64,000 bases of DNA. Source: Succinivibrio dextrinosolvens DSM 3072 (GTDB lineage Bacteria; Pseudomonadota; Gammaproteobacteria; Enterobacterales; Succinivibrionaceae). The position numbers were made by a program, and so were the translations under genes. Location of the stretch: positions 1-64,000 of the forward strand of contig NZ_FUXX01000010.1 of assembly GCF_900167015.1 (NCBI RefSeq), in the 5' to 3' direction. Position 1 is the first letter of the stretch, and every line of letters starts with the position of its first letter. Below, one piece after another: positions 36,146-45,005 of this stretch. Below the pieces are notes generated by a model. The model was not told where the DNA came from, made no database searches, and worked only from the letters and a program-made list of their open reading frames with translations.

Positions 36146-37546
36146 TTAATTCATATAAACAGAGCCCTGAGAAATCTTGCCGTCTTTATTCTGCACTGGC
36201 TGTGATGAAGTTGTGTTATCCATTTCAATTCCAGCACCAGCTCTAACCAGCTCAGGATCGATTACATGGATATAGGCACTTTCACGAAGTCCTCTTTCCC
36301 AATAGGCAACAGCTTCTGCGAACTCTCTTTCAAAGATGAGTGATGCTGCCTTATCCTTGTATGCATTCAGAGAGTCCTTATCAATCTTTACATCATCAAG
36401 ATGAATGATGTGCCAGCCGTAGCTTGATTTTACAGGCTCGCTGTACTGACCAACACTAAGTGCGGCAATTCCTGCAGCAAAGCCTGGATCGAAGGCATCT
36501 AATGACTGATAGCCTAAATCGCCGCCCTGAACTGCTGAACCAGGATCTTCTGAGTATTTCTTTGCAGCCTCTGCGAAGGTCATCTTGCCAGCCTTAACAT
36601 CATCCATGATTGAATTCAGTTTTGCGATGGCAGCCTCGTCTGAGAAGATAATAGATGTCTTAATCAGAATATGTGAAGCACGATAGGTCTTAACAGGAGT
36701 AATTGCATTCTTGGTAACATCGTAAAGTTTAAGTATGTGCATTCCCACTGCTGATCTGAATGGTCCTACAACATCACCTGGCTTAGCCTTTATTAAGGCA
36801 GGAAGAAATGGTAATGGAATAGCTGTCTCAGGAAGATATCCTAAATCCGCACTCTGAGAGTTAACAGCATACTGAGCTGCAACTTCATCTACATTAGCAC
36901 CGCCCCTTAAATCCTTTAAGGCTTTCTGTGCATTTGCCTGAGCACGACGGTATTCCTGCTCTGTAGGATTTGATGACAGAGGAATTACTACCTGTCCAAT
37001 GTGATACATTGGTTCAACACTTCCTCTTTCCTTCAGGGCTTTGGCATAGGTATTGATTTCACTGTCTGAAATATTGATTCTCTGTCTTACTGATGAACGT
37101 CTTACTTCATTGATAAGATAATCTTCCTTGAATTTCTGTCTTGCCTGAGCCTCAGAAATATTTCCGTATGAAGCCAGAATCTTCTCTGGAGTGGTGTTAT
37201 TTCTAAGAGCTGTCTGCTTTAGAATAGAATCAAGCTGCATATCAGGAATATCTGCACCGTTGCCTGATGCCAGCTGAAGAATCAGAGAACGGGTAATCAA
37301 AGACTGCAGAGCCTGACGGCGTGCTGTAAGCTCATCAACCTGAGCTCCATGAGCCTTGTAGTTCTGCATCAGTTCACTGGTGTGACGGTCAAGGTCACTT
37401 TCAAGAATAATTCCTCCATTTACAACTGCGGCAGTTGAATCCAGTGCTATCTCTTCCTCTGCGTAGGAAAGAGCAGGTGCAACTGCTAGGGATGCACCGA
37501 ACATTGCAATTAAAGAAAGCTTTGTAAATGTCTGTTTTATTCTCAT
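36146..37546 (-). CDS. surA: Periplasmic chaperone and peptidyl-prolyl isomerase SurA
   Basis: SurA escorts unfolded outer-membrane proteins across the periplasm to the Bam complex. The 466-aa precursor has a signal peptide (MRIKQTFTKLSLIAMFGASL, cut after ALSYA), an N-terminal chaperone domain (about 28-185), and two parvulin domains (YHIGQVVIPLS and RASHILIK starts, each with a GDLGY or ADLGY signature). I take the ATG at 37546 because the signal peptide begins there. The open frame runs 27 codons further upstream with no leader-like sequence. Its likely chief client LptD is encoded directly upstream. Confidence 0.93.
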   Translation of the reverse strand: MRIKQTFTKLSLIAMFGASLAVAPALSYAEEEIALDSTAAVVNGGIILESDLDRHTSELMQNYKAHGAQVDELTARRQALQSLITRSLILQLASGNGADIPDMQLDSILKQTALRNNTTPEKILASYGNISEAQARQKFKEDYLINEVRRSSVRQRINISDSEINTYAKALKERGSVEPMYHIGQVVIPLSSNPTEQEYRRAQANAQKALKDLRGGANVDEVAAQYAVNSQSADLGYLPETAIPLPFLPALIKAKPGDVVGPFRSAVGMHILKLYDVTKNAITPVKTYRASHILIKTSIIFSDEAAIAKLNSIMDDVKAGKMTFAEAAKKYSEDPGSAVQGGDLGYQSLDAFDPGFAAGIAALSVGQYSEPVKSSYGWHIIHLDDVKIDKDSLNAYKDKAASLIFEREFAEAVAYWERGLRESAYIHVIDPELVRAGAGIEMDNTTSSQPVQNKDGKISQGSVYMN

Positions 37547-37676
37547 AAATTTATTTGCGAATATAAATTCCCGGTTAGGAGAAAAGCAATTCGCCTCCTT
37601 TTTCTTATAATCTAGAATTCTGCACAATATTAACTATATTGCCTAAGAATTCATTCAATTTCCAGTCAATCTTCCT

Positions 37677-40403
37677 TTATCTGTTAAGGTTGTTAGGAAT
37701 TACGTCTGGAAGGTAATGGGTATTGGTTCCTCTAACATCTGAAATCTTACGGATGTTAACTGTATAGAAGCCCTTAAACTCAATATTCAGACCGATAACT
37801 CTGTCATTTTCATGCCTGTTCTTGGCCCAGTTGTACTTGAGGTAGTCTTCGTATACCAGTGCAATTGAGTAGCAGCATTCATCGTATCTGATTCCAACCT
37901 TGGTATCAATATTGTAGTTCTGCTCAAGATCTCGATATGAGGCTCCGAATAAAGTCCAGTATGGAGACAGAGGCAGTGATGCTGTCAGACCAATCTGAGA
38001 TAAGTCCTTGATTGTTCTGCCGTCCTCAACCAGATAGTTACCGTTCTTCAGATATCTGTATGATATGCCGGTCTTAAATCCGGTCATCTTATTGGTGTAG
38101 TGAATTCCGGCATTATATGCATAGAACTCTTTTACCTCAGGATCATACTGAGCCTGGGCATGGTAGTTAAATGACTTGTACTCGGCATCGAAATTAGCTT
38201 CGATTGGTGTTCTGTGTCTGGACTCATATAGTGAGTTATCGTAGTACTCATTCAGATGAACACGCTGTTTGTCCATGTTATAACCCTGAGCCAGAGAGAA
38301 TCTCATGTTTTCACGATCATGTGAATCCAGAAGTCTGGTTGTAAAACCAGCAGTTATGGTATTGAGGTTTGCAATTCGGTCAATACCGGCATAACGCATT
38401 GGAGAGAACAGAGTGTAGTATTCATCGTAACGGCTGGTTGTGTCGTATAGAGGAATGTTTCTCTGGTCTCTGTATGGAATATACATGTACTTGACTTCAG
38501 GCTCTAAGGTCTGGGTATGATTCATATCAAGAACCTTTCTTTCAAGAGTGGTCTTAGCCTTTGCCTCTAAAAGGTAGGTACTTCTGGTAATTGAATCCTG
38601 TACATTTGCGTATCCAAGTCGCTGCTGATATGCAGTACTGAAATACTTTAGATCTGACTGATCGTAATGAGTCAGGAATCCTGTAGCACCAAAATCAACA
38701 GTGGTTCCGTATGAATCAAATGCGTTGTACTTCAGAGAAGGCTGCAGATGCATTCTGTTCATGTAAAGATTCTTGTTGTCTGAAGTGTATTTCTCAACGC
38801 TGAATCTTGTCAGTTCAGCCTCAGTTCTGTAGGTGAATCTGTTGTAGGTATCATAGCCTCGAAGTTTAATCTGAGGCAGCATTGCAAATGGTTTATAGGT
38901 GTTGAAGCTTGAGGTTGAGTACATATTCTGGTACTTTCTCAGCTCTACTGACACATCATATTTATCCTGATCGTAAACACCACGCAGAGACTGAACCAGA
39001 CTTGAGTCGGTTACAGCCGCATCCTTCTGACTGATGTCGCTCAGATATGTATAGTCACCTTCTCTTACCTTTGAGTAGTCAAGAGTGAAAACCAGATCTC
39101 TCTCCAGGAATGTTACTCGGTCCTTAAGATTCAGGAACCATCTCTTACGGTCTGATGAGGTTGAATCAGAATTCTCTGTGTATGCGGTTCCATTGGTTGT
39201 GGTAACAACTCTTGTAAACTTCGGATCATTTGGAAGATATGTTCCTATAATGCTACCTGTGAAGTTTTCAAAAGGCATGTATCTGATTTCACCATCATAT
39301 TTTGCTCCATGCTCAGGATCACGTCCCGGAGTTATGGTGGCATCATAGTTAGGCGCAAGATTCAGATAGATTGGCAGCTCATAGCCAAAACCATATCCTG
39401 ATTTGTACTCAACACTTGCTGGCAGAAGACCAGTCTTTCTCTTGTTGGTTACAGGGAAGTTTGCATATGGGGTATAGAAAACAGGAACTTTGCCCACGAA
39501 GAAAACATCGTTCCATGCTGAACCGAAACTGTCTCCATCATCAACTTCAACAGAGGATGAATACATATGCCATGAGCGTTTGTCAGCGGGACATCCTGAA
39601 AGAGTTGCCTTCTTTAGGATCTTCTTTCCCTGAGCATTATCAAATACATATTCTTCAGCATCACCGTTGAGAACAGAACCGTTTAACTGATATGTTGTCT
39701 TGGTTCCTTTAACAGTTTTCTTATCCAGATCAAGTTCTACCGGTTCTTGTGTGGTGGTTGTATATTCACCTGAACTCATTGTGGTGTTACCTTCGGTGGT
39801 CAGAGTTTTTTTCTCTCCACTGTAGGTAGCTTTTTCAGACTGAATCTTTCTGTCACCCTGAACGATTTCAACTTTTCCTGAATAGGTAAGAATCTGCTTG
39901 TCTTTCTGTGCAATATCTCCTGATACCTTATCGGATGTAACAGTAATCGGAGTGGTATGTGGATCGAACTTCTGAGGAGCTTTATAGGCTGGTACACCAT
40001 AAAAGCAGGTTGCAGCCATTCCGGTGATTGGAGACTTTGGTGCAGCTGTCCAAGGCTGATTCAGTTTTTTTATAAGTCTCATCGGGAATGTTGAACTGTC
40101 AGCATAATTGCGGTTAAGAATGTATTCTTCAGAGGCAGGAGAACTCATTGTCTCCATGGTCTTTGTAGAAAAATTTGCAGTCTGCTCGATTCTTGGTATA
40201 TCAGTTGGTCCCAGCAGCTTGGTTTGTACGTCATAGTTTGCAGAGTTGGCAGTTTCTACGTAGCTTCCTTTAACCACACTTCCAGCCTGTTCCTGAGAAG
40301 TATTCTGTGAAGGCTGTGGAGCTGAATATGCTGGTGAGCACAGTGCCATACCTACAGCAATGGACAGTGTGGCAAGTGCAATCTTATCTTTCCTTGTTTT
40401 CAA
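37677..40403 (-). CDS. lptD: LPS-assembly outer-membrane protein LptD
   Basis: LptD forms, with LptE, the outer-membrane channel that puts lipopolysaccharide on the cell surface. The 908-aa protein (E. coli: 784) has a signal peptide, an OstA-like beta-jellyroll region (VEIVQGDRKIQSEKATYSGE, about 175-300) and a C-terminal beta-barrel. Cysteines for the disulfide rearrangement are visible: one in ATCFYG, one in LSGCPADK and the adjacent pair in DECCYS. The start is a TTG (40401-40403) with AGGA 7 bases upstream. About 130 extra residues precede the OstA domain. Confidence 0.92.
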   Translation of the reverse strand: MKTRKDKIALATLSIAVGMALCSPAYSAPQPSQNTSQEQAGSVVKGSYVETANSANYDVQTKLLGPTDIPRIEQTANFSTKTMETMSSPASEEYILNRNYADSSTFPMRLIKKLNQPWTAAPKSPITGMAATCFYGVPAYKAPQKFDPHTTPITVTSDKVSGDIAQKDKQILTYSGKVEIVQGDRKIQSEKATYSGEKKTLTTEGNTTMSSGEYTTTTQEPVELDLDKKTVKGTKTTYQLNGSVLNGDAEEYVFDNAQGKKILKKATLSGCPADKRSWHMYSSSVEVDDGDSFGSAWNDVFFVGKVPVFYTPYANFPVTNKRKTGLLPASVEYKSGYGFGYELPIYLNLAPNYDATITPGRDPEHGAKYDGEIRYMPFENFTGSIIGTYLPNDPKFTRVVTTTNGTAYTENSDSTSSDRKRWFLNLKDRVTFLERDLVFTLDYSKVREGDYTYLSDISQKDAAVTDSSLVQSLRGVYDQDKYDVSVELRKYQNMYSTSSFNTYKPFAMLPQIKLRGYDTYNRFTYRTEAELTRFSVEKYTSDNKNLYMNRMHLQPSLKYNAFDSYGTTVDFGATGFLTHYDQSDLKYFSTAYQQRLGYANVQDSITRSTYLLEAKAKTTLERKVLDMNHTQTLEPEVKYMYIPYRDQRNIPLYDTTSRYDEYYTLFSPMRYAGIDRIANLNTITAGFTTRLLDSHDRENMRFSLAQGYNMDKQRVHLNEYYDNSLYESRHRTPIEANFDAEYKSFNYHAQAQYDPEVKEFYAYNAGIHYTNKMTGFKTGISYRYLKNGNYLVEDGRTIKDLSQIGLTASLPLSPYWTLFGASYRDLEQNYNIDTKVGIRYDECCYSIALVYEDYLKYNWAKNRHENDRVIGLNIEFKGFYTVNIRKISDVRGTNTHYLPDVIPNNLNR

Positions 40404-40425
40404 GGTAAAATCCTGTTAGTTGTTG

Positions 40426-40743
40426 TTAGTCTCTATCCTGGCAGCTTCTGAATTCGACATTGTTGATGTCGCCGCCATCTTCATCCTGATCAAGTGAGGT
40501 GCCTTTGATGAATCTCTTGTTTGACACCCATGCTCCTAACTCGGTCATTCTGCATCTTTGAGAGCAGAATGGTCTGAAAGGATTGCTCTTGTCGTAAATG
40601 ACCTCTTTATTGCAGGTCGGACATTTAACCTTTACAGGCTCATTATCATTCTGTACATCAGAGTTCAGTTCCTCTGGAGCTATATGTGCCTCCTCCAGAA
40701 TTTCCTCAAATGTACCTTCAGGTAATAAATCTCTTAAACTCAT
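40426..40743 (-). CDS. yacG: DNA gyrase inhibitor YacG with N-terminal extension
   Basis: YacG is a small zinc protein that binds GyrB and blocks gyrase. The zinc site is intact: CPTCNKEV (residues 41-44) and CSQRCRMTELGAW. The protein is 105 aa where E. coli YacG is 65; the extra 38 residues are an acidic N-terminal region (GTFEEILEEAHIAPEE). Gene order coaE-zapD-yacG is as in E. coli. Confidence 0.9.
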   Translation of the reverse strand: MSLRDLLPEGTFEEILEEAHIAPEELNSDVQNDNEPVKVKCPTCNKEVIYDKSNPFRPFCSQRCRMTELGAWVSNKRFIKGTSLDQDEDGGDINNVEFRSCQDRD

Positions 40744-40748
40744 TTTTC

Positions 40749-41498
40749 TTATTGTTGTAAATTGCCTTTGATGTAAGCGAGTTTGAATGGAATATCTCCA
40801 ACTGGAGCTCCCTTCTCAAAAGGCAGGAATCTGATATTTACTCTTGACTGGAATCCGCTCACAACAGGGTAGGCCTGTACAGATGAATCATACTGGATGT
40901 TAATTAGATCACATGTATCAGCAGTTTCCTGCATGAATCCACTCTTGGCAATCTTATCTGTTGGATTTGCGCAAAGACGCCACAGGTAGAGAATTGTGAA
41001 CACAGGGATCTTGATACAGTCAAGCTCATGAAGCCAGCTTTCAAGACGCGCTTTCTTTTCTTCGAAAGGCTGGTGAATCCAGAAATCAAACATTGGAGTA
41101 TCGAAACAGTTAATACCGCCAGGTGTCAGGAATCTTGGTTTGATAAGCTCAATAATTGGATCATCCTTTAAAACAGTTCTCTGTCTGGTGAAAGAATCAA
41201 GAACTGATTTTGCTTCCTTAATCTTGTCTCTTAGTGATTCTACATACTCTGTATCACACTCAGGATCTTCAAGCCAGCTCTTAAGCTGACCGTCACATCT
41301 TTCCAGATCCTTTAGCAGATCAATTTTGATTGCACTGGAACCATCAACAAGATCAATGAAATCAACAATACATCGCAAAGCGAACATTACATGCTGGATT
41401 GAATCCAGATCTGTACAGGCTTCGGCGCTTTTAATTACACGTTCAAGCTTTAAATATGTTCTTGCTCTTGGACTTAAAGGAAAATCGTAACTAAACAT
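40749..41498 (-). CDS. zapD: Cell-division protein ZapD
   Basis: ZapD cross-links FtsZ filaments and stabilises the Z ring. The 249-aa protein begins FSYDFPLSPRARTYLKLE, the family's typical start, and has the NIRFLPFEKG end segment. It lies between coaE and yacG as in E. coli, with a 5-base gap to yacG. Confidence 0.92.
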   Translation of the reverse strand: MFSYDFPLSPRARTYLKLERVIKSAEACTDLDSIQHVMFALRCIVDFIDLVDGSSAIKIDLLKDLERCDGQLKSWLEDPECDTEYVESLRDKIKEAKSVLDSFTRQRTVLKDDPIIELIKPRFLTPGGINCFDTPMFDFWIHQPFEEKKARLESWLHELDCIKIPVFTILYLWRLCANPTDKIAKSGFMQETADTCDLINIQYDSSVQAYPVVSGFQSRVNIRFLPFEKGAPVGDIPFKLAYIKGNLQQ

Positions 41499-41512
41499 GA
41501 TCCATTGATTCT

Positions 41513-42166
41513 CTAGTTGTTTGTCTGGGATGACAGTTGTTTATATTCATTGTGTAATTTTAACACGACATTAAGCTTTTTATCTAAGGGAGAATCGTCA
41601 GATTCGATCAAATCATCAGCTTTTTTTACTCTATATTCTCTACTTACTTGATTTTCAATCATCGAGCGCGCAAGTTCGGCTGAAATATTGTCTCTGGCCA
41701 TTACTCTTTTAAGCTGAAGATCGTCGTCAACGTCCACAACCAGAACTCTGTCCACAAGAAATTCCAGTTTATGTTCAAAGAGCAGAGGAATCATTGCTAT
41801 TACATAATCTGCGTTCTGTCCCTTAAGCAGAATCTGTCGCTTCAGTTCCTTGTGAATGGCTGGTGCCATCAGACTGTTTAAAACCAGAAGCTTTTCTTTA
41901 TCATTTGGATCAAAAACTATTTCTCTTAGCTTCCTGCGATTAAGTGAGCCATCTTCGTTAATAATATCTGCACCGAATTCTGATGCCAGAATCTTTAATA
42001 GAGGACTTCCAACATCAACAATATCTCTTGCTACCTTGTCTGCATCAACTACAGGAACTCCTAAAGATGCAAACAGTGATGCGATTGAAGACTTGCCGCA
42101 GGCAATTCCTCCTGTAAGTCCGACCACAAAAGGTTTTTTCTGATTCTCAGCTTCTGTCGTATCCAT
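41513..42166 (-). CDS. coaE: Dephospho-CoA kinase
   Basis: CoaE phosphorylates dephospho-CoA in the last step of CoA synthesis. The 217-aa kinase has the P-loop GLTGGIACGKSS, VVDADKVARDI and PLLFEHKLE, and the RVMARDNIS lid. I use the ATG at 42166. A TTG at 42184 would add six residues but neither start has a strong ribosome site. It opens a seven-gene minus-strand run that ends at rsmC. Confidence 0.93.
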   Translation of the reverse strand: MDTTEAENQKKPFVVGLTGGIACGKSSIASLFASLGVPVVDADKVARDIVDVGSPLLKILASEFGADIINEDGSLNRRKLREIVFDPNDKEKLLVLNSLMAPAIHKELKRQILLKGQNADYVIAMIPLLFEHKLEFLVDRVLVVDVDDDLQLKRVMARDNISAELARSMIENQVSREYRVKKADDLIESDDSPLDKKLNVVLKLHNEYKQLSSQTNN

Positions 42167-42278
42167 AAACAATGGCTCTGTCAAAATTTGTTTTAAGGCT
42201 TATCTTTTTTACCTAAATTATGTGTAAAATAGGTTCTGATTTTAAGTTTACTACTATCAATTTTAAATTGGGATTATC

Positions 42279-42788
42279 GTGAATTCTACTAAAAAAATGA
42301 TGATAACCTCAGTTGCTGCAGTTTTTTTATTAAGTTCATGTTCTTCAAATAACGCACCTGTAGCATCTCTGGTTCCTGGCGGTTTTTCTATCAATGAAAA
42401 AGCTGTCTATCTAAGAGGGGAAATGAATGATTATGAGGTATCAGAATCATATCGTTTACGTAAGGATGATGAAGATACCTACTGCACAGTAGCAACACTA
42501 CGTGCTGACTGGGCTCCATACAAGTTTAAGTTTGCAGATGCAGACTGGTCTGATGGTTCTAACTTCGGTTACAGAAATCCTCCAGGAATTCTGCACGAAG
42601 GTTCTGCTCCAGTTGAACTGTCTGCCAATTCAAAATTCGAAGAAATCAGCTTCTATCCAAAATCAGATGGTGTATACAGATTCTGCCTGATCAAGGACGA
42701 CAATCGTTTCTTTGCAAGTGTACAGAAGACCTCTCATCGTTCACTTCTGTCAATGGCACAGCTGATGAAGCTTTCAAAGGCAAACTAA
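42279..42788 (+). CDS. Lipoprotein with starch-binding-like early-set domain
   Basis: The 169-aa precursor starts at a GTG (42279) and has a lipobox LLSSC, so the mature protein is a lipoprotein with Ser at +2 and would be sent to the outer membrane by the usual rule. The rest is one beta-sandwich domain: AVYLRGEMNDYEVSESYRL, APYKFKFADADWSDGSNFGYR, then VYRFCLIKDDN. This pattern resembles pullulanase-type starch-binding E-set domains. It may hold glucan or a glucan-active enzyme at the cell surface. Function is inferred from fold only. Confidence 0.6.
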   Translation: MNSTKKMMITSVAAVFLLSSCSSNNAPVASLVPGGFSINEKAVYLRGEMNDYEVSESYRLRKDDEDTYCTVATLRADWAPYKFKFADADWSDGSNFGYRNPPGILHEGSAPVELSANSKFEEISFYPKSDGVYRFCLIKDDNRFFASVQKTSHRSLLSMAQLMKLSKAN

Positions 42789-42806
42789 TCTGAGAGTTTT
42801 TTCTTT

Positions 42807-43721
42807 ATGGGAATTGATGAATCAGAACGTATTCTTATAGGCTTTAGTGATTATCTACTGCTGGAAAAGGGTATGTCTGATTCAACTATAAGATCATATC
42901 TTAGTGATGTGAGACTTTTCTTTTCTTATCTCACTGAAGCTAACTCCAGAATTATTCCTTTCTCTTCTGGTGATATTGAAAACTATCTTAAGCTTAAGGA
43001 AAACTGTGAACCCTCAACTGTAGCAAGATTTCTTGTTGCTCTGCGATGTCTTTGTATTTATCTTAAAACCGATAAGCAGATAGATGAAGATCCATGTGTT
43101 CACATTGCCAATCCAAAGCTTGTAAGACATATTCCATCTGTTTTATCTGAAGACTGCGTTGAAGCATTTCTTAATATCCCTGATCTCAGTTCTCATACAG
43201 GACTTAGAGACAAGGCAATGCTCGAAACTCTCTATGCCACAGGATTACGTGTCAGCGAGCTGGTCACTCTGAAGTTTGATAATGTTAATTTTTCCGATGG
43301 CTTTATCATTGTAAGAGGTAAAGGAGATAAGGAACGACTTGTTCCTCTTACTGAATCTGCTCTTTACTGGATTGACACCTATGTTTCAACCCTACGAAAG
43401 AATAAGGATGCCAAAGGCGTTAGTCCTTATATTTTTCTGTCAGGAAAAGGCGTTGCTCCTATGACCAGAAATGCTTTCTGGTACCGTATAAAATGCTACT
43501 GCAAAGAGCTGAACATTACTTCAAAGATTTCTCCTCATACCTTTAGACACGCTTTTGCAACTCATCTTTTAAACCATGATGCTGATCTAAGGTCTGTTCA
43601 GATGCTTCTTGGGCATTCAAGTCTTCTGACAACACAGATCTATACCCATGTTGCTACAGAACGTTTACATCAGGTTTATGATAAGGCTCATCCTCGTTCT
43701 GATAAAAATAATGTACAATAA
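42807..43721 (+). CDS. xerD: Site-specific tyrosine recombinase XerD
   Basis: XerD works with XerC at dif to resolve chromosome dimers. The 304-aa enzyme has an N-terminal SAM-like DNA-binding domain (about 8-90) and a catalytic domain with Arg in YATGLRVSEL, Lys in RGKGDKERLVP, HTFRHAFATHLL, LGHSS and the tyrosine in QIYTHV. Length and the HTFRHAFATHLLNHDADLR-type end favour XerD over XerC or a phage integrase. No phage genes or att sites are nearby. Confidence 0.88.
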   Translation: MGIDESERILIGFSDYLLLEKGMSDSTIRSYLSDVRLFFSYLTEANSRIIPFSSGDIENYLKLKENCEPSTVARFLVALRCLCIYLKTDKQIDEDPCVHIANPKLVRHIPSVLSEDCVEAFLNIPDLSSHTGLRDKAMLETLYATGLRVSELVTLKFDNVNFSDGFIIVRGKGDKERLVPLTESALYWIDTYVSTLRKNKDAKGVSPYIFLSGKGVAPMTRNAFWYRIKCYCKELNITSKISPHTFRHAFATHLLNHDADLRSVQMLLGHSSLLTTQIYTHVATERLHQVYDKAHPRSDKNNVQ

Positions 43722-43750
43722 AATCAAGACATAGTTTTTTGTTTTGATTT

Positions 43751-44659
43751 ATGAAACTTACATATAGAAATCTTTTCACTGACAAAAATAAAATTGATTA
43801 CTCCGTTGTAAAAAACGGCGGTAACCAGTATCTGTGTCTTCAGGGAAAGATTTCACTTCAGGGGCGAATCAAAAAGGCATTCCTCTGCGCAGAGTTATTT
43901 CACCCTTATCTTAAAGAGCATTTTCCTGAACCAATAAGCCTTAACCGCAGTGATGAGAATAATCTTGTGACAGCTCTGTTCTCTTATACAGAGTCAGGTT
44001 TCTTAACTGATTTTCTTTCGGTTGTACCTAAGGAATGGCAGTATGCTACAGGAAAGAAACTTGGGCGTATTCTAAAGGATATTCATTCTGTTCCTCTAAC
44101 TGAGGCTCAGACCGAAAAAGCTGTAAGTCGCCATGAAGGTTTCATGGAGAATCTTGCAGAATACATCTCCGTACTGCCTCATTTCAAAAATGACAAATAT
44201 GCTCTTGAGGCATTATCTCAACGCTTTGATAATTTCTCTGTCTTCAGAAAGGTGATGCGATATGGGTCTTTAAATCACAGTAAGGTTTTAATCACCCGTG
44301 ATTCCTCTCTTATATTACTTCCATCCTATACCTATGGACCAGGAGATGCCTGCGAGGACTTTGCAATGCTGGAGTTTGAAACGGCAGGGCTTTACCCTCT
44401 GTTCTGTGCCGGTGTTGTAGATGGATATTTTTCCGGTGTAATTCCTTCTGTATTCTGGACTCGTTTTGCTCTCTACAGTGCGATGTATTCTTTATGGAAA
44501 AGTGGAAAGATTGCATCTAAAAGCAAGAGTATGTTTATAAAGATGCAACTGAATGTTGATCGTATTCGTGATGACTTTACTGATTTCCAGAAGCCAATTC
44601 CTAAATGGTATACAACTCCTGAGCTGAAGACTGTAAAAGCAAAGGCAAGAAAACTGTAG
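43751..44659 (+). CDS. Degenerate aminoglycoside-phosphotransferase-fold protein
   Basis: The 302-aa protein has segments that recall the APH/choline-kinase fold: YATGKKLGRILKDIHSVPL (about 98-117), then LNHSKVLITRD where kinases have HGDxxxxN, and GPGDACEDFAMLEFET where they have a D-F-A metal loop. The catalytic Asp of the first motif is not in place, so it may be a pseudokinase or a divergent sugar kinase. It is 29 bases after xerD on the same strand and may share its transcript. Function unknown. Confidence 0.5.
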   Translation: MKLTYRNLFTDKNKIDYSVVKNGGNQYLCLQGKISLQGRIKKAFLCAELFHPYLKEHFPEPISLNRSDENNLVTALFSYTESGFLTDFLSVVPKEWQYATGKKLGRILKDIHSVPLTEAQTEKAVSRHEGFMENLAEYISVLPHFKNDKYALEALSQRFDNFSVFRKVMRYGSLNHSKVLITRDSSLILLPSYTYGPGDACEDFAMLEFETAGLYPLFCAGVVDGYFSGVIPSVFWTRFALYSAMYSLWKSGKIASKSKSMFIKMQLNVDRIRDDFTDFQKPIPKWYTTPELKTVKAKARKL

Positions 44660-44797
44660 CTTGAATTGCAGCTCCAACCTTCACTTTTGTTCTCTACAGG
44701 CAGAATGTCATGTATGGAGGAATGCATATTATTTTATCTTTTATTGAAAGGTTTTGGGGCTGAATAATGTAGCATTCGCCAATCTGATTAAGCGAGA

Positions 44798-44933
44798 GTT
44801 CAGAAAGTACAAATTATCTGATTATGCGAAGGTTCAGAAAGTACAAATTATCTGATTATGCGAAGGTTTAGAAAATAAAAATTCTCTGATTATGCGAAGG
44901 TTATGAAAGCACGAATTATCTAATTATGCTAAG
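44798..44933. repeat. Four tandem copies of a 34-bp repeat
   Basis: Four head-to-tail units at 44798, 44832, 44866 and 44900, each starting GTTCAGAAAGTACAAATTAT and ending CTGATTATGCGAAG. Copies 1 and 2 are identical and 3 and 4 diverge progressively. Partial copies flank the array. The period is not a multiple of three and the array is not translated. There are no spacers, so it is not CRISPR. Confidence 0.92.
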
Positions 44934-44951
44934 GTTTAAGATGATTGCAGA

Positions 44952-44980
44952 AATAATAAGGATGGACCAAAGCCCATCCT
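44952..44980 (-). terminator. Terminator of the thiL-FKBP transcript
   Basis: A 7-bp stem, AGGATGG (44959-44965) with CCATCCT (44974-44980), is followed on the minus strand by TTATTATTTC. It lies 26 bases past the FKBP stop. Confidence 0.7.
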
Positions 44981-45005
44981 CAATAAATAATTTCAAAAGA
45001 TAAGA

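Noticed and set aside
36146-42166. pdxA expected between surA and rsmA
   Set aside because: The 93-base gap holds no gene, so pdxA is truly absent here and not a missed frame.
44798-44933. CRISPR array
   Set aside because: The 34-bp units directly abut with no unique spacers, and no cas genes are present.
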